Origin: Tubulanus polymorphus
Taxonomy: Eukaryota; Nemertea; Palaeonemertea; Tubulaniformes; Tubulanidae
Direction: 5' to 3'
Length of the DNA: 64,000 bases
Assembly: GCF_964204645.1 (NCBI RefSeq)
Contig: NC_134035.1
Coordinates: 11,699,951 to 11,763,950, forward strand
Shown here in pieces: positions 10,991 through 22,142 of the stretch. The notes under the pieces were generated by a model. That model was not told where the DNA came from. It worked only from the letters and a program-made list of their open reading frames with translations, and searched no databases. The position numbers were made by a program, and so were the translations under genes. Position 1 is the first letter of the stretch, and every line of letters starts with the position of its first letter.

Positions 10991-11986
10991 CTAAGGGGTG
11001 AGATGAGACCTCGATCTATTTATTGTATTTTGCTTCTTGCAGCCGATCTTCGCACAAAAATATTTACGAATTTCTCGTCCCAGTAAAAGATATATGTAGA
11101 AATTTGCGACGTAGTTACATAATTGGAACTTAGTGAATACTTCATATAGAAATCCTCTGAGTCGTGAAGAGATAGGCAGGAATACAGTAAATGAGTTTGG
11201 CATTGTGAAAATAGCAAATGCGAGTGAAACTGTTACAAGCATTATCGTTGTACGTTTTGATTTCATTGTTTTCTTATGAGATGAAACCGCCTTTGAACCC
11301 ATGAATAAGCGAAATATTATTACAGAATTTGATGTAATAATCAAGGTTAGAGGTAGGAGAAAAGTGTGGCCAATGAATATAGCAAACAGTAGAAACTGAT
11401 CAGAAAACTCGGAGTAGAAACATCCGAAAAACTGGTCGGAAAAGTCCATAATTACTACGGGGTGAATACCTATAAACAATGCGTTTATCGTGAAAATGAT
11501 AACAACGACGCATCGAGCGAATCTCGGTGTACATATCAAACGAGATGTGAACGGGAAGAGCACAACTGCCGCACGTTCTAGAGATATAGCTACTATCAAC
11601 CACGAACTATTAGCAGCCACAGATGACATCAACGATTCGTAGATTTGACAACAGATCAGTGAATTCATTATATGTAATGGATCAGTTACGTGCAATAAGA
11701 CGAACTGCAAAACGGGCATCAGTGAAAAATTGATGCAAAATGTTAGATCACTGACGGACAAAACGATAAGATAGCTAGCGTAAGATAGATTGCGAAATCT
11801 GCAGCTTGTCATTATCAGGAATATTGCCGAATTTCCGAAAGCTCCTAACGTGAACAAGATAAGCACAATGACCAATGACACGGCACGGTAGCTTCCAGGC
11901 GTGGTCGCAACAGAAAAGAGAACGGTGTAACTGCTGTAAGGTCTCGCAACAATCTGTGTCTCGGTAGAATTCATCATTTCATTCAT
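10991..11986 (-). CDS. Rhodopsin-class GPCR 1, intronless (orphan)
   Basis: A single-exon gene of 331 residues and a likely seven-helix plasma-membrane receptor. Helix 1 holds GN (Asn52), helix 2 the LSVSDL motif (Asp80), helix 3 starts with Cys112/113 that would pair with Cys189 in extracellular loop 2, and helix 3 ends in ERA (137–139) in place of DRY. Helix 5 carries Pro212. Helix 7 reads NFYIY (295–299) instead of NPxxY. An N-glycosylation site (NST) lies near the N terminus. The layout resembles invertebrate peptide-type receptors, but the ligand is unknown. The first of two in-frame methionines (MNEMMNS) was used. It lies in a cluster of four minus-strand paralogues and is closest to loci 3 and 4. 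Unlike them it ends in a longer tail rich in Lys, Arg and Ser. Confidence 0.9.
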   Translation of the reverse strand: MNEMMNSTETQIVARPYSSYTVLFSVATTPGSYRAVSLVIVLILFTLGAFGNSAIFLIMTSCRFRNLSYASYLIVLSVSDLTFCINFSLMPVLQFVLLHVTDPLHIMNSLICCQIYESLMSSVAANSSWLIVAISLERAAVVLFPFTSRLICTPRFARCVVVIIFTINALFIGIHPVVIMDFSDQFFGCFYSEFSDQFLLFAIFIGHTFLLPLTLIITSNSVIIFRLFMGSKAVSSHKKTMKSKRTTIMLVTVSLAFAIFTMPNSFTVFLPISSRLRGFLYEVFTKFQLCNYVANFYIYLLLGREIRKYFCAKIGCKKQNTINRSRSHLTP

Positions 11987-13185
11987 GTCTCCTTACATGT
12001 GTGGTATATAATTCTGTACGAATTAAATCGACACAGATATCAATAATCTTACGAAAGGCTATTATTGTTTATCTATTCGTTAGTTAGAATTGAGCCTAAC
12101 TGATAAACATATCAAAAATGGATTTTCAGAAATCTTAGAGAATTCGCACTACGACCATTCGGATCGCCATCGATTCCAAATGGTGTAGGAATTTCTGCAA
12201 TCAGTAAATCATTAACCAGCTGTAATAAGCAATTACAGAAGTTCAAGCGTAAAATCGAATATCATGTATGCTCCATTTATTCAAAAACATTAAACCTAAA
12301 ATTCAAGCTAATATGTTCGAATTGGAAAGGTAATGGCTTGTGGTTGACGTGTATGTATGGCATAGGACCCAGTTTGTGGAATAAATGGCCCATGAACAGA
12401 TTCTTAGCTAACATTTCCCTTTGGTATCATAGTTTTCAGCCAACGATAACGGTCGTTTCCGTATAGTTTGACGTTAAGATTAAAAACCTGAACTTGTGAT
12501 TTCCTTTTCGGCAGATTACAGGTCCTTACAACTATTGCATTTTTGTCACCCTCAATAATTACAGTTATGTCATGTGGTACATATGCCTGGTACGTGTGCC
12601 AAGTAACTTCAATTTTCGTCCAATTAACGGTAGTCCTATCCCCATCATTGGAGAATAGACACCTCAGACCCGAGGGTTAAAATAGCAACCCTCTGCCTGG
12701 CCCAAAATCAATCTAGCATTAATTTGCCACAGGTTTGTCGTAGAAATTGAAGCGCCGTAACCCAGTAGGCAAAATCGAACATAGCGGATCATTGCGGAAT
12801 ATTTCTTTTAATTGGATGATTTTTGCAGAATTCTGGGAGGCGGATCCGTGGTCTAAACAATCGAAAAAAGCCTAACCCTAGTCAACTTTAACCCTAACGC
12901 CAGGCTCATTTACCCTAGCTAGCCCTAGCTGAGCATTATCTCTCACCCCCACCGGCATTTGAACCTGGGCCTCTTACCTACCAGCCTTGTGCCGGCAATA
13001 GATCACGGCGTTCTAATAACTGAAAATGTAAGTTTGCCTGGTCAGTGTGGTGATCTTTGAACTGTGGTGACCAGTCAGATATGGTAACATTATTCACTAA
13101 TCATTTTCGGATTGCAATAGTTTCTCTATGCCAAGAATTTGTTAGGACAGTTCTAAGTTAAACCCAATCTTTTCGAAATCAATAG
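11987..13185. other. Duplicated flank upstream of GPCR 1 (unit A)
   Basis: This spacer is a near copy of 15,631–16,776, as seen in many long identical runs such as CAGAAATCTTA.AGAATTCGC, TCATGTGGTACATATGCCTG and AGGCGGATCCGTGGTC. GPCR plus flank was therefore duplicated as a block. It contains the frameshifted copy of the minus-strand frame described at 16,076–16,308 (an extra TTAC at about 12,525). A (CTAGC)-rich patch near 12,915–12,930 is only local repeat. Confidence 0.75.
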
Positions 13186-14136
13186 TTATTTGACAGAATT
13201 TCTACAGCGGATTTTCGTATAGAAATATTCACGAATTTCTCGTCCCAGTAGAAGATATATGTAAAAATTTACCACATAGTTACACATTTGAAACGGTGCA
13301 AATATGTAATAAAGAAATTCTCTCTGTTCCGGTAAGATTGGTAGAAATGTAATTATAGTGGATGGAAGTGTAAATATTGCAAATGCGAGTGAAACCGTTA
13401 CGAGCATTATTGTTGTACGTTTTGATTTTGCAGTTTTCTGATCGGACGAAACTATTTTCGAACCTTTGAATAACTGAAATATTATTACAGCATTTGATGT
13501 TAGAATCACAGATAAAGGCAGCACATAAGTCTGGACAACAAATCCCACAAAATACATCATTTGGTCAAACAATTTATAGAAACATCCAAAAAACTGGTCA
13601 GTAAAATGTATCGACATAGCAGGTGTTAGACAAAGAAAAAGTACATTCATCGCAGTAATCATGAATATAGAAAATCGAGCGAATCTCGGTGTACATATCA
13701 AACGAGATGTGAACGGGAAGAGCACAACTGCCGCACGTTCTAGAGATATTGCTACTATCAACCACGAACTATTGCAGCCTGCAATCGCAAATATAAATTC
13801 ATAGATTTGACAACTGATCAGTGAATCTATCAAGAATATAGGACCATCTTTAAAGTGCAAGAGAAAAAACTGTAAAACAGGCATCAGTGTTAAACAGATA
13901 CAGTACATGGCGTCACCGAAAGACAAAATGATAAGATAGTTAGCGTAAGATAACCTGCGGAATCTGCGACTTAACATTATCAGTAACGTAGCTGAATTTC
14001 CAAACGCTCCAAACAGGAATACGATAGGCAGAATGACCAATGAAACAGTGCGATAGATTCCAGACATGTTCACCACAGACATGAGAGCGATGTAACTGAT
14101 GTACGTTCGACCAATTTTCATTTGAGTTAAATTCAT
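13186..14136 (-). CDS. Rhodopsin-class GPCR 2, intronless (orphan)
   Basis: A single exon of 316 residues. It keeps the cluster signature: GAFGNSA in helix 1, SFGDA in helix 2 (Asp kept), SLERAAVVLFP at the end of helix 3, MLVTVSLAFAIFT in helix 6 and NFYIYLLLGREIR in helix 7. It is more diverged from GPCR 1, 3 and 4 than they are from each other. It resembles GPCR 5 (47,024–47,974) most, including 5' flanking sequence. The segment around ERA–TPRFAR is almost identical at DNA level to GPCR 1 despite divergence elsewhere. Its upstream region is a minisatellite and a 116-bp tandem duplication. Plasma membrane; ligand unknown. Confidence 0.9.
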   Translation of the reverse strand: MNLTQMKIGRTYISYIALMSVVNMSGIYRTVSLVILPIVFLFGAFGNSATLLIMLSRRFRRLSYANYLIILSFGDAMYCICLTLMPVLQFFLLHFKDGPIFLIDSLISCQIYEFIFAIAGCNSSWLIVAISLERAAVVLFPFTSRLICTPRFARFSIFMITAMNVLFLCLTPAMSIHFTDQFFGCFYKLFDQMMYFVGFVVQTYVLPLSVILTSNAVIIFQLFKGSKIVSSDQKTAKSKRTTIMLVTVSLAFAIFTLPSTIITFLPILPEQREFLYYIFAPFQMCNYVVNFYIYLLLGREIREYFYTKIRCRNSVK

Positions 14137-14149
14137 GATTCGTGAAGAT

Positions 14150-14335
14150 TGAGAGTGTACCGACTGTCTGAGAGTGTACCGACTGTCTGATAGTGTACTA
14201 ACTGTCTGAGAGTGTACTGACTGTCCGAGAGTGTACTGACTGTCCGAGAGTACACCTTCAGTCTGAGAGTATACTAACGGTCTGAGAGTGTACTGACTGT
14301 CTGAGGTACCTACTTTCTGAGAGTGTACTGACTGT
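14150..14335. repeat. 19–20 bp minisatellite upstream of GPCR 2
   Basis: About ten degenerate copies of TGAGAGTGTACTGACTGTC lie directly upstream of the GPCR 2 start (minus strand), in the expected promoter and leader region. Only about one unit (CAGTACACTCTCAAT, opposite strand) is present before GPCR 5, so the array expanded after the two genes separated. Confidence 0.85.
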
Positions 14336-14571
14336 GTCAGAATGTTCTGGAACAGACTGTGTTTTCTCGCATATTGGAAAAATTAATTCAATCTAAAAGA
14401 TACAATGTCCTTACTACAATTGATTCATGAGATGCACAGCGAATAGACTGTGTCAGAATGTTCTGGAACAGACTGTGTTTTCTCGCGTATTGGAAAAATT
14501 AATTCAATCTAAAAGATACAATGTCCTTACTACAATTGATTCGTGAGATGCACTGTTCACAGCGAATAGAA
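14330..14571. repeat. 116-bp tandem duplication upstream of GPCR 2
   Basis: The block starting GACTGTGTCAGAATGTTCTG at 14,330 is repeated at 14,446 with only a few differences. Part of it (TTTTCCAATACGCGAG on the opposite strand) recurs upstream of GPCR 5 at about 46,945–46,965. Confidence 0.85.
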
Positions 14572-14623
14572 AATCAATTCTCAGAAATCTAACACAATAT
14601 ATTTTACTTTTTTTTTTACTAAC

Positions 14624-15630
<1,007 letters not shown>

Positions 15631-16776
15631 GTCTCCTTACATGTGCGGGATATAATTCTATGCGAATTAAATCGACACAGATATCAATAATCTGTGAAAG
15701 GCTATTATTGTTTATTTATTCGTTAGTTAGAATTGAGTCTAACTGATAAAAATTTCAAAAATGAATTTTCAGAAATCTTACAGAATTCGCACTACGACCA
15801 TTCGGATCGCCATCAATTCCAAATGGTGTAGAATTTCTGCAATCAGTAAATCATTGACCAGTTATAATAAGCAATTACAGAAAGTCAAGCGTAAAATCGA
15901 ATATCGTATGCTCCATTTATCCAAAAACATTAAACCTAAAATTCATGCTAATATGTTCGAATTGGAAAGGTAATGGCTTGTGGTAGACGTGTATGTATGG
16001 CATAGGACCCAGTTTGAGGAATAAATGGCCCATGAACAGATTCTTAGCTAACATTTTCCTGTAGTATCATAGTTATCAGCCAACGATAAAGGTCGTTTCC
16101 GTATAGTTTGACGTTAAGATTAAAAACCTGAAGTTGTTATTTCCTTTTCGGCAGATTACAGGTCCAACTATTGCATTTCTGTCACCCTCAACAATTACAG
16201 TTATGTCATGTGGTACATATGCCTGGTACGTGTGCCAAGTAACTTCAATTTTCGTCCAATTAACGGTAGTCCTACCCCCATCATTGGAGAATAGACACCT
16301 CAGACCCGAGGGTTAAAATAGCAACCCTCTGACTGGCCCAAAAACAATGTAGCATTTATTTGCCACAGGTTTTTTCGTAGAAATTGAAGCGCCGTAACCC
16401 AGTAGGCAAAATCGAACATAGCGGATCATTGCGGAATATTTCTTATAATTGGATGATTTTTGCAGAATTCTGGGAGGCGGATCCGTGGTCTAAACAATCG
16501 AAAAAGGCCTAACCCTAGTCAACTTTAACCCTAACGCCAGGCTCATTTACCCTAGCTAGCTGAGCATTATCTCTCACCCCCACCGGCATTAGAACCTGGG
16601 CCTCTTACCTACCAGCCTTGTGCCGTTCTAATAACTGAAAATAAGTTTTTCCGGTCAGTGTAGTTAATTTTGGACAGTGGTGACCAGTCAGCTGTGGTAA
16701 CACTATTCACTAATCATCAACGGATTATAATTTGTTGGGAGTTCTAAGTTAAAGCTAATCTTTTCGAAATAAATGG
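15631..16776. other. Duplicated flank upstream of GPCR 3 (unit B)
   Basis: The second copy of the flank described at 11,987–13,185. The two copies differ by scattered substitutions and short indels. Homology continues into the 3' end of the next GPCR on both sides (TTTCGAAAT.AAT.GTTATTT near 13,165 and 16,765). Confidence 0.75.
16076..16308 (-). pseudogene. Possible orphan coding fragment in the GPCR flank
   Basis: The minus strand is open for about 77 codons and reads like protein (NWTKIEVTWHTYQAYVP, then DITVIVEGDRNAIVGPVIC). The corresponding frame in unit A (about 12,430–12,670) keeps the first part but is shifted by four extra bases. I do not recognise the family, there is no start codon of its own, and flanking splice sites are unclear. 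It may be a relic exon carried with the duplication. Confidence 0.3.
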
Positions 16777-17745
16777 TTATTTGACTAAATTTCTACAGTG
16801 AATTTTCGTACAGAAATATTCACGAATTTCTCGTCCCAGTAAAAGATATATGTAGAAATTTGCGACATAGTTACATAATTGGAACTTAGTGAATACTTCG
16901 TATAGAAATCCTCTGAGTCGTGTAGAGATAGGCAGGAATACAGTAAATGAGTTTGGCATTGTGAAAATAGCAAATGCGAGTGAAACTGTTACAAGCATTA
17001 TCGTTGTACGTTTTGATTTCATAGTTTTCTTATCGGACGAAACCATTTTTGAACCCATGAATAAGCGAAATATTATTACAGAATTTGATGTAATAATCAA
17101 AGTTAGAGGCAGAAGAAAAGCGTGGCCAACCAATATAGCAAAAAGTAAGAACTGATCGGAAAATCTGTAGTAGAAACATCCGAAAAAATGGTCGGAAAAG
17201 TCCATAATTACTACGGGGTGAATACCTATAAACAATGCGTTTATCGTGAAAATGATAACAACGACACATCGAGCGAATCTCGGTGTACATATCAAACGAG
17301 ATGTGAACGGGAAGAGCACAACTGCCGCGCGTTCTAGAGATATAGCTACTATTAACCAGGAACTGCAAGCAGCCATAGAATTCATCAGGGATTCATATAT
17401 TTGACAACAGATCAGTGAATTCATCATCAGTATTGGCCCAGTTTCTACGTGCAATAAAACGAACTGCAGAACGGGCATCAGTGTAAAATTGATGCAAAAT
17501 GTTAAATCACTGACGGACAAAACGATAAGATAGCTAGCGTAAGATAGATTGCGAAATCTGCAGCTTGTCATTATCAGGAATATTGCCGAATTTCCGAAAG
17601 CTCCTAACGTGAACAAGATAAGCAGAATGACCAATGACACGGCGCGGTAGCTCCCAGACTTGGTCGCAACCGAAAACATAACGATGTAACTGTTGTAAGG
17701 TCTCGCAACAATCTGTGTCTCGGTAGAATTAATCATTTCATTCAT
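16777..17745 (-). CDS. Rhodopsin-class GPCR 4, intronless (orphan)
   Basis: A single exon of 322 residues and the intact sister of pseudogene 3. It starts MNEMINSTETQIVARPY. Features are GAFGNSA in helix 1, LSVSDL in helix 2, CCQIYESLM before helix 3, SLERAAVVLFP at the cytoplasmic end of helix 3, a short third loop (MGSKMVSSDKKTMKSKR), and NFYIYLLLGREIR in helix 7 followed by a short tail with CRN. Residue 101 is Glu, where locus 3 has the stop. Likely a plasma-membrane receptor of the same unknown ligand class as GPCR 1. The 3' end is complete, which confirms what locus 3 lost. Confidence 0.9.
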   Translation of the reverse strand: MNEMINSTETQIVARPYNSYIVMFSVATKSGSYRAVSLVILLILFTLGAFGNSAIFLIMTSCRFRNLSYASYLIVLSVSDLTFCINFTLMPVLQFVLLHVETGPILMMNSLICCQIYESLMNSMAACSSWLIVAISLERAAVVLFPFTSRLICTPRFARCVVVIIFTINALFIGIHPVVIMDFSDHFFGCFYYRFSDQFLLFAILVGHAFLLPLTLIITSNSVIIFRLFMGSKMVSSDKKTMKSKRTTIMLVTVSLAFAIFTMPNSFTVFLPISTRLRGFLYEVFTKFQLCNYVANFYIYLLLGREIREYFCTKIHCRNLVK

Positions 17746-20700
17746 GTCTCACTGTGTTGTCTCCTCACGAATGTGGGTTAAAATCTGATGCCCACAGATA
17801 TCAGTTAAGTCTTATTGATGAAAGGCTGTTTATTCATTTGTTGGAATTGACGCTATTAGACGAGTATATTAAAAAATCAATTCACAGAATTCGCTCAGAT
17901 TCTGTACGAAATTGATACCGTGAAAACAATTGTTAACATTCAAAACAGTTAAATAATCAGGGTTTTGTGACCTTGAGCGTTACGGTGTTTTAGCTCATAT
18001 GGCAACCAATGACTGATAACGTGCGCCGCAGTAGCTAAAGGAACATATTTTCCTCTTTGATCCGCATTGTTCTCTACGATACCTATAGTTCTGTTACCTG
18101 TTTGGCCTCTGGCTTAAAACCCCTTTTCAACTTTGTTACGGGTTGGCGCGGCCCGTGTGCTTTTTGGTACCTAATGAAAGATGGCCGTAGTTTCCTTGAA
18201 AGTCAAAATTTGACTTAATCAGGTCTACCAATCAAACGAGATATTATTATAACTAATCGACCAATACATCGTTTGAATTACTAAGGTTTTTGGTGTTAGA
18301 CATTGTAAATGCATTAAACATCTCGATTGCCACAGTTGATTGTCGAATTCTTATTACCCAAGTATTTCATCGCGATTGCTCAATAGATCGGGATGATTTT
18401 GACTTCTTTGCTGATAAAGATATGGATAGTTTTACGGGGAAAAATTGATTTCGATAAAAGATTTTCGAGGTTGCTTTTAGCTCCTTGCGCGGACAATGCG
18501 TCTTAATTAGAAACATTCAAATTTCGAAAGGAATAGAAGAAATTGAAGTAAAGCAGAGGAAATGTTAGATTTGGTAACACGCCATTTCCATCAGTGAAAA
18601 TGATCCACCGGGTATTGTAGGTTATGGATGGGGATAACGGTGAACTTTTAAGCCAACAATGTTATGAGATGAGATGACAATGTTTTCGTATTCCGGTTGA
18701 CGCTTGCAGCAGATCATCTGAGAATTCCGGAGGTTCCTCTCATTGTTCCGACATGACGAGCCAAACAAAAATCAAACGATATTACGAACTGCGTTTATGT
18801 TTTAGGTCTCTTGTGAAAAAATGCACAATGCCGGTACTATCTGTGCCTGATTCGATGAAAGAGGTATTTGTTAGTACGTCTCTGAAGGAACAGTAAAATA
18901 ACAACTTTTTAAAATTGACATCTATTCACGTGTTTAAGGTGTAAAACTTGTAACACAAATCGACGTATGTCATGGGATCGGTTTTAAGGCTGTGAGCTTC
19001 GAATAATATTTATCGATATTCGCCCTTCGTCAGAACCAAAATGACACCGACTGATAATAGCAGGTCTAATGCTGAATTCAAATCGTTTGGAAATTGACCC
19101 GGTGCGATCTAAATAATGCGCTTATAGGCTTATAGAAAAGGAATGAATGGGGACTGGTACTTTGTCTCGAAGATTTACACGAGCCTTCTTCAGAAACGTA
19201 TCGCGTCACGCACCAACTGCTGACCCCGATAATAGCAAAATAAGATCGAATATAACGATGATTCATCGAAATCCTCTTCGACTGGGATAACATTTTATCG
19301 ACGTAAACAAAGAATTATTTTTATTGCTTTTAAAAACGCGGTGCATTTACGCGGTCAACGACTTTAGAAATATGATTTTATCGGCGTCGACTTAAGGTTA
19401 AGTAATCGGATCAGGTTTTTATTACTTGAACGAACAGACAATTTCGCATGTGGCATGTTAAGTCTCAGGGGCAAATTGCATATTCAATGAAAACGGAATT
19501 TTATGATAGGCTACGTATATGCCTCTGGAATTATCTTCGCCGTAGCATATTTAGCCGAGTGACCTTCATGAAACATAGATGTTAAACCGCCTTTTCTAGA
19601 TTTTTTTCTCGGCAAGACCCTCATATCCCCAACTACATTTCGCAATGATGATTCTATTAGAAAAAAGAAGTCACGCGCGCGCGGTGTGACGCGTGCGCCG
19701 ATTGGACATGAACGAAACTACAAACTACAAATACTTTTATTTCGTCTGAGACGTTTTATATTGTTATAAGCTCTTTTTCCAGACGTGCCCATTTTCTAGG
19801 TTCTTTCAATCAATTTCCTGATCAATGAATTTAATTATTTCAAGAATAACCGGTTGTTTTGTTCGTCTGCCTTTAATTTCGAACAGGATTTATCGATTTT
19901 TCCAAAGAATGAAACCATTCGACAGCCAGAGACTCTGTTCTATTTTTTTCAATTTTGAATCTGATCGTAATTAGTAGTTGTTCCCGATGTTATAACATTC
20001 TCACGAAGACCTATAGACCTAGTTCCAGTATTTGAACTTGAATACGAATCAGTTTTCATAGATGTTCTCAGTCGGCAAGAATAACAATATTAATTGAATT
20101 GGCCAAAATCTTGCGCGCGCCGGGTCGCATACGTCATCGGAAGGATCGGAAATAACTATCAACTAAGTAATTTTGCCTATTGCCAAATAAATTATTCTCG
20201 CGTGCAAGAAAACTCGATACACAAAAGGGAAGGAACTTCATAAAACGAACTTTATTACGTTACGCTTACGCTTCGATTGCGATCGCGGAAAATTTGCTGA
20301 TTAATCGCCACTGGCAATAATATGTAAGTAAAAACATTTCTTTTATCGTTTCCAATTGTGATTGGATTTCTTATCTCTGTGATCTATTGATTGTAAATTC
20401 GTAATCTCTGAGGTAATATTTATCAACGATCGCTTAAAAATCACAATTCATTCTTAAAGAAGAGAAGAATTTGACGATAAGATTTGCTTCTATTTCAATT
20501 GAACGGGAGAAACGCGGATTTAGAAGCTCATTTCTTTCATGGCGAATTTGCCACGAATTATTAATTAGAATAGGTTTCAGCATGACGATGTACACATAAG
20601 ACGAATTAACAACCTCTCTAAAAACTTTTCAAAATGATATATCTCCCGGTATAAAGATATTGAATCTCTCTATTTCTGGTGTACTCTCTTCTGGGCGACT

Positions 20701-20999
20701 TTCTGCAATTAGTAAAGGGGCCATACAGTTTTATAGACTGGTATCAACATAATTATGTTCTCCGTAAAGACATCAAAATTGGATAGTTTTTCGGAATAAT
20801 TTCGCAATGAAAAATGTACTGAAGATGTGTGAGATGTTTTCCTGTCGAGTTGTGTAAACTGTGAGTAAAACCCCCAATCTACAGTGTGATTTGTGGAACT
20901 TGAAAAATTATTCGGTTATGTACAGTAGATTTACCACCGCCATTTTGTCCACAGTACAGGACAGTACAATACAGAAACCTCCATATTGATAGGACGGAC
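17746..20999. other. Intergenic region without recognised genes
   Basis: About 3.3 kb separates GPCR 4 from the LINE. All open frames are short and lack recognisable domains. At 20,728–20,744 it carries GTTTTATAGACTGGTAT, identical to the arm of a foldback at 58,697–58,815. The last few hundred bases may include the 5' untranslated region of the LINE, whose start I cannot place. Confidence 0.5.
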
Positions 21000-21047
21000 T
21001 TCTATATACTCCATATCAGGATCGATTCACATTTTACGTGTGCAACC

Positions 21048-22136
21048 ATGAGTAACGACTTCGAGCAGTTCGTCCGCAATGCATTCGACAAGTTACAAAA
21101 ATCTATAGAAAATGTCGAGTCGAAACAAACTGTGTTCGAAACAAAACTCAATATTCTGATCGATAGAACTGATGAGCACAGTACCAAAATCACGGAGCTG
21201 ACCAGTGAAGTCGGCACACACCGTACTGATATTTCGGATCTTAAAACTTCCTCTGAGTTCACCAGCGCAAAACTAGATGATATAGCTGAAGAAAATGCCG
21301 CCCTCACCGCGAAACTTAAAAAAGCCAATACCACGATAGCAAAATGCAAAAGTGAGTTAGCAGCATCAAAATCCGACATGAAAAAAATGGAAAATTTATG
21401 CATGGAATTGCAAATAGAAGTGAATTCCAAAATAAAGCGAGATCCTCTAGACGACCCCGACAACTGTGTGATTATTTCTGGACTCAGAATGGAAGAAAAC
21501 GAGAACTTGAACAATGTATGTACCGAAATGCTCTCCCTGCTTGCAGAACCTGCCCCTAAAATTGTAAAGTGTATTAGACTCAGACAACGAACAACCAAGG
21601 AACCACCACTCGTCAAGTTAGCATTCGAGAACAAAAACATTAAAATCGAAATACTGCGAGCTAAGCGTAAACTGAAAAACAACAGGAAATTCGTAGATGT
21701 ATGGCTCAGAAGCAGCAAATCTCATATAGAGCGCCTTCACGAAATTAACACCCGTAAACTATTACACATGATACCTGGTGGAAAAAACCTAAAAATGGCT
21801 AGCAACGGTCGATTGATCAACAACCAAGAGCCCGATAATAACTACACCGATACTAATCGTTATAACACCAAAGAAGATAATACGAGCAGACAGGTAGAAA
21901 CAGCTAGAAGAAAAGACGACAAAAAACGCGAGAGACCCCCATCCGAAGATATCACGGAAGAAACCCCTACACAACAGCAGCAAAATAATAGCGGACGAGA
22001 GAGGGTGAAACAAGTACCTAAGAAAGCGAAAGCATCGACATCGACCGACAGCGTGATTACTGAAAACACTGGACCCGATAGCATTAGTGCCGCCTTAGAA
22101 AATGCACGGGCAATACTAGAGATGAACGCGGAATAG
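21048..22136 (+). CDS. LINE ORF1 protein (coiled coil plus RRM-like)
   Basis: 362 residues. Residues 1 to about 130 form a predicted heptad-rich coiled coil (repeated LKKANTTIAKCKSELAAS style). Residues about 138 to 225 match the RRM-like plus C-terminal region of ORF1p proteins (DNCVIISGL, then IVKCIRLRQR, VKLAFENK and ILRAKRKLK). The remaining tail is rich in Lys, Arg, Gln, Thr and Ser. The known family role is trimeric RNA binding and nucleic-acid chaperoning in the retrotransposition particle. It ends in TAG at 22,134–22,136, and the next ORF continues in the same frame. The start at the first ATG (MSNDFEQFVRNAFDKL) keeps the whole coiled coil. Confidence 0.88.
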   Translation: MSNDFEQFVRNAFDKLQKSIENVESKQTVFETKLNILIDRTDEHSTKITELTSEVGTHRTDISDLKTSSEFTSAKLDDIAEENAALTAKLKKANTTIAKCKSELAASKSDMKKMENLCMELQIEVNSKIKRDPLDDPDNCVIISGLRMEENENLNNVCTEMLSLLAEPAPKIVKCIRLRQRTTKEPPLVKLAFENKNIKIEILRAKRKLKNNRKFVDVWLRSSKSHIERLHEINTRKLLHMIPGGKNLKMASNGRLINNQEPDNNYTDTNRYNTKEDNTSRQVETARRKDDKKRERPPSEDITEETPTQQQQNNSGRERVKQVPKKAKASTSTDSVITENTGPDSISAALENARAILEMNAE

Positions 22137-22142
22137 GATTGG

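Noticed and set aside
12870-12935. Telomere-like AACCCTAA stretches
   Set aside because: Only two or three imperfect units, not an array; the same text recurs in the duplicated flank at about 16,510.
14150-14335. CRISPR-like spacing of short repeats
   Set aside because: The repeats are directly adjacent with no unique spacers; it is a eukaryotic minisatellite.
15761-15973. A 70-codon plus-strand open frame (MNFQKSYRIRTT...) in the GPCR flank
   Set aside because: The duplicate copy in unit A breaks the frame with indels, and no homology is recognised.
21002-21718. A 238-codon open frame on the minus strand
   Set aside because: It is antisense to LINE ORF1, which has clear coiled-coil and RRM-like content.
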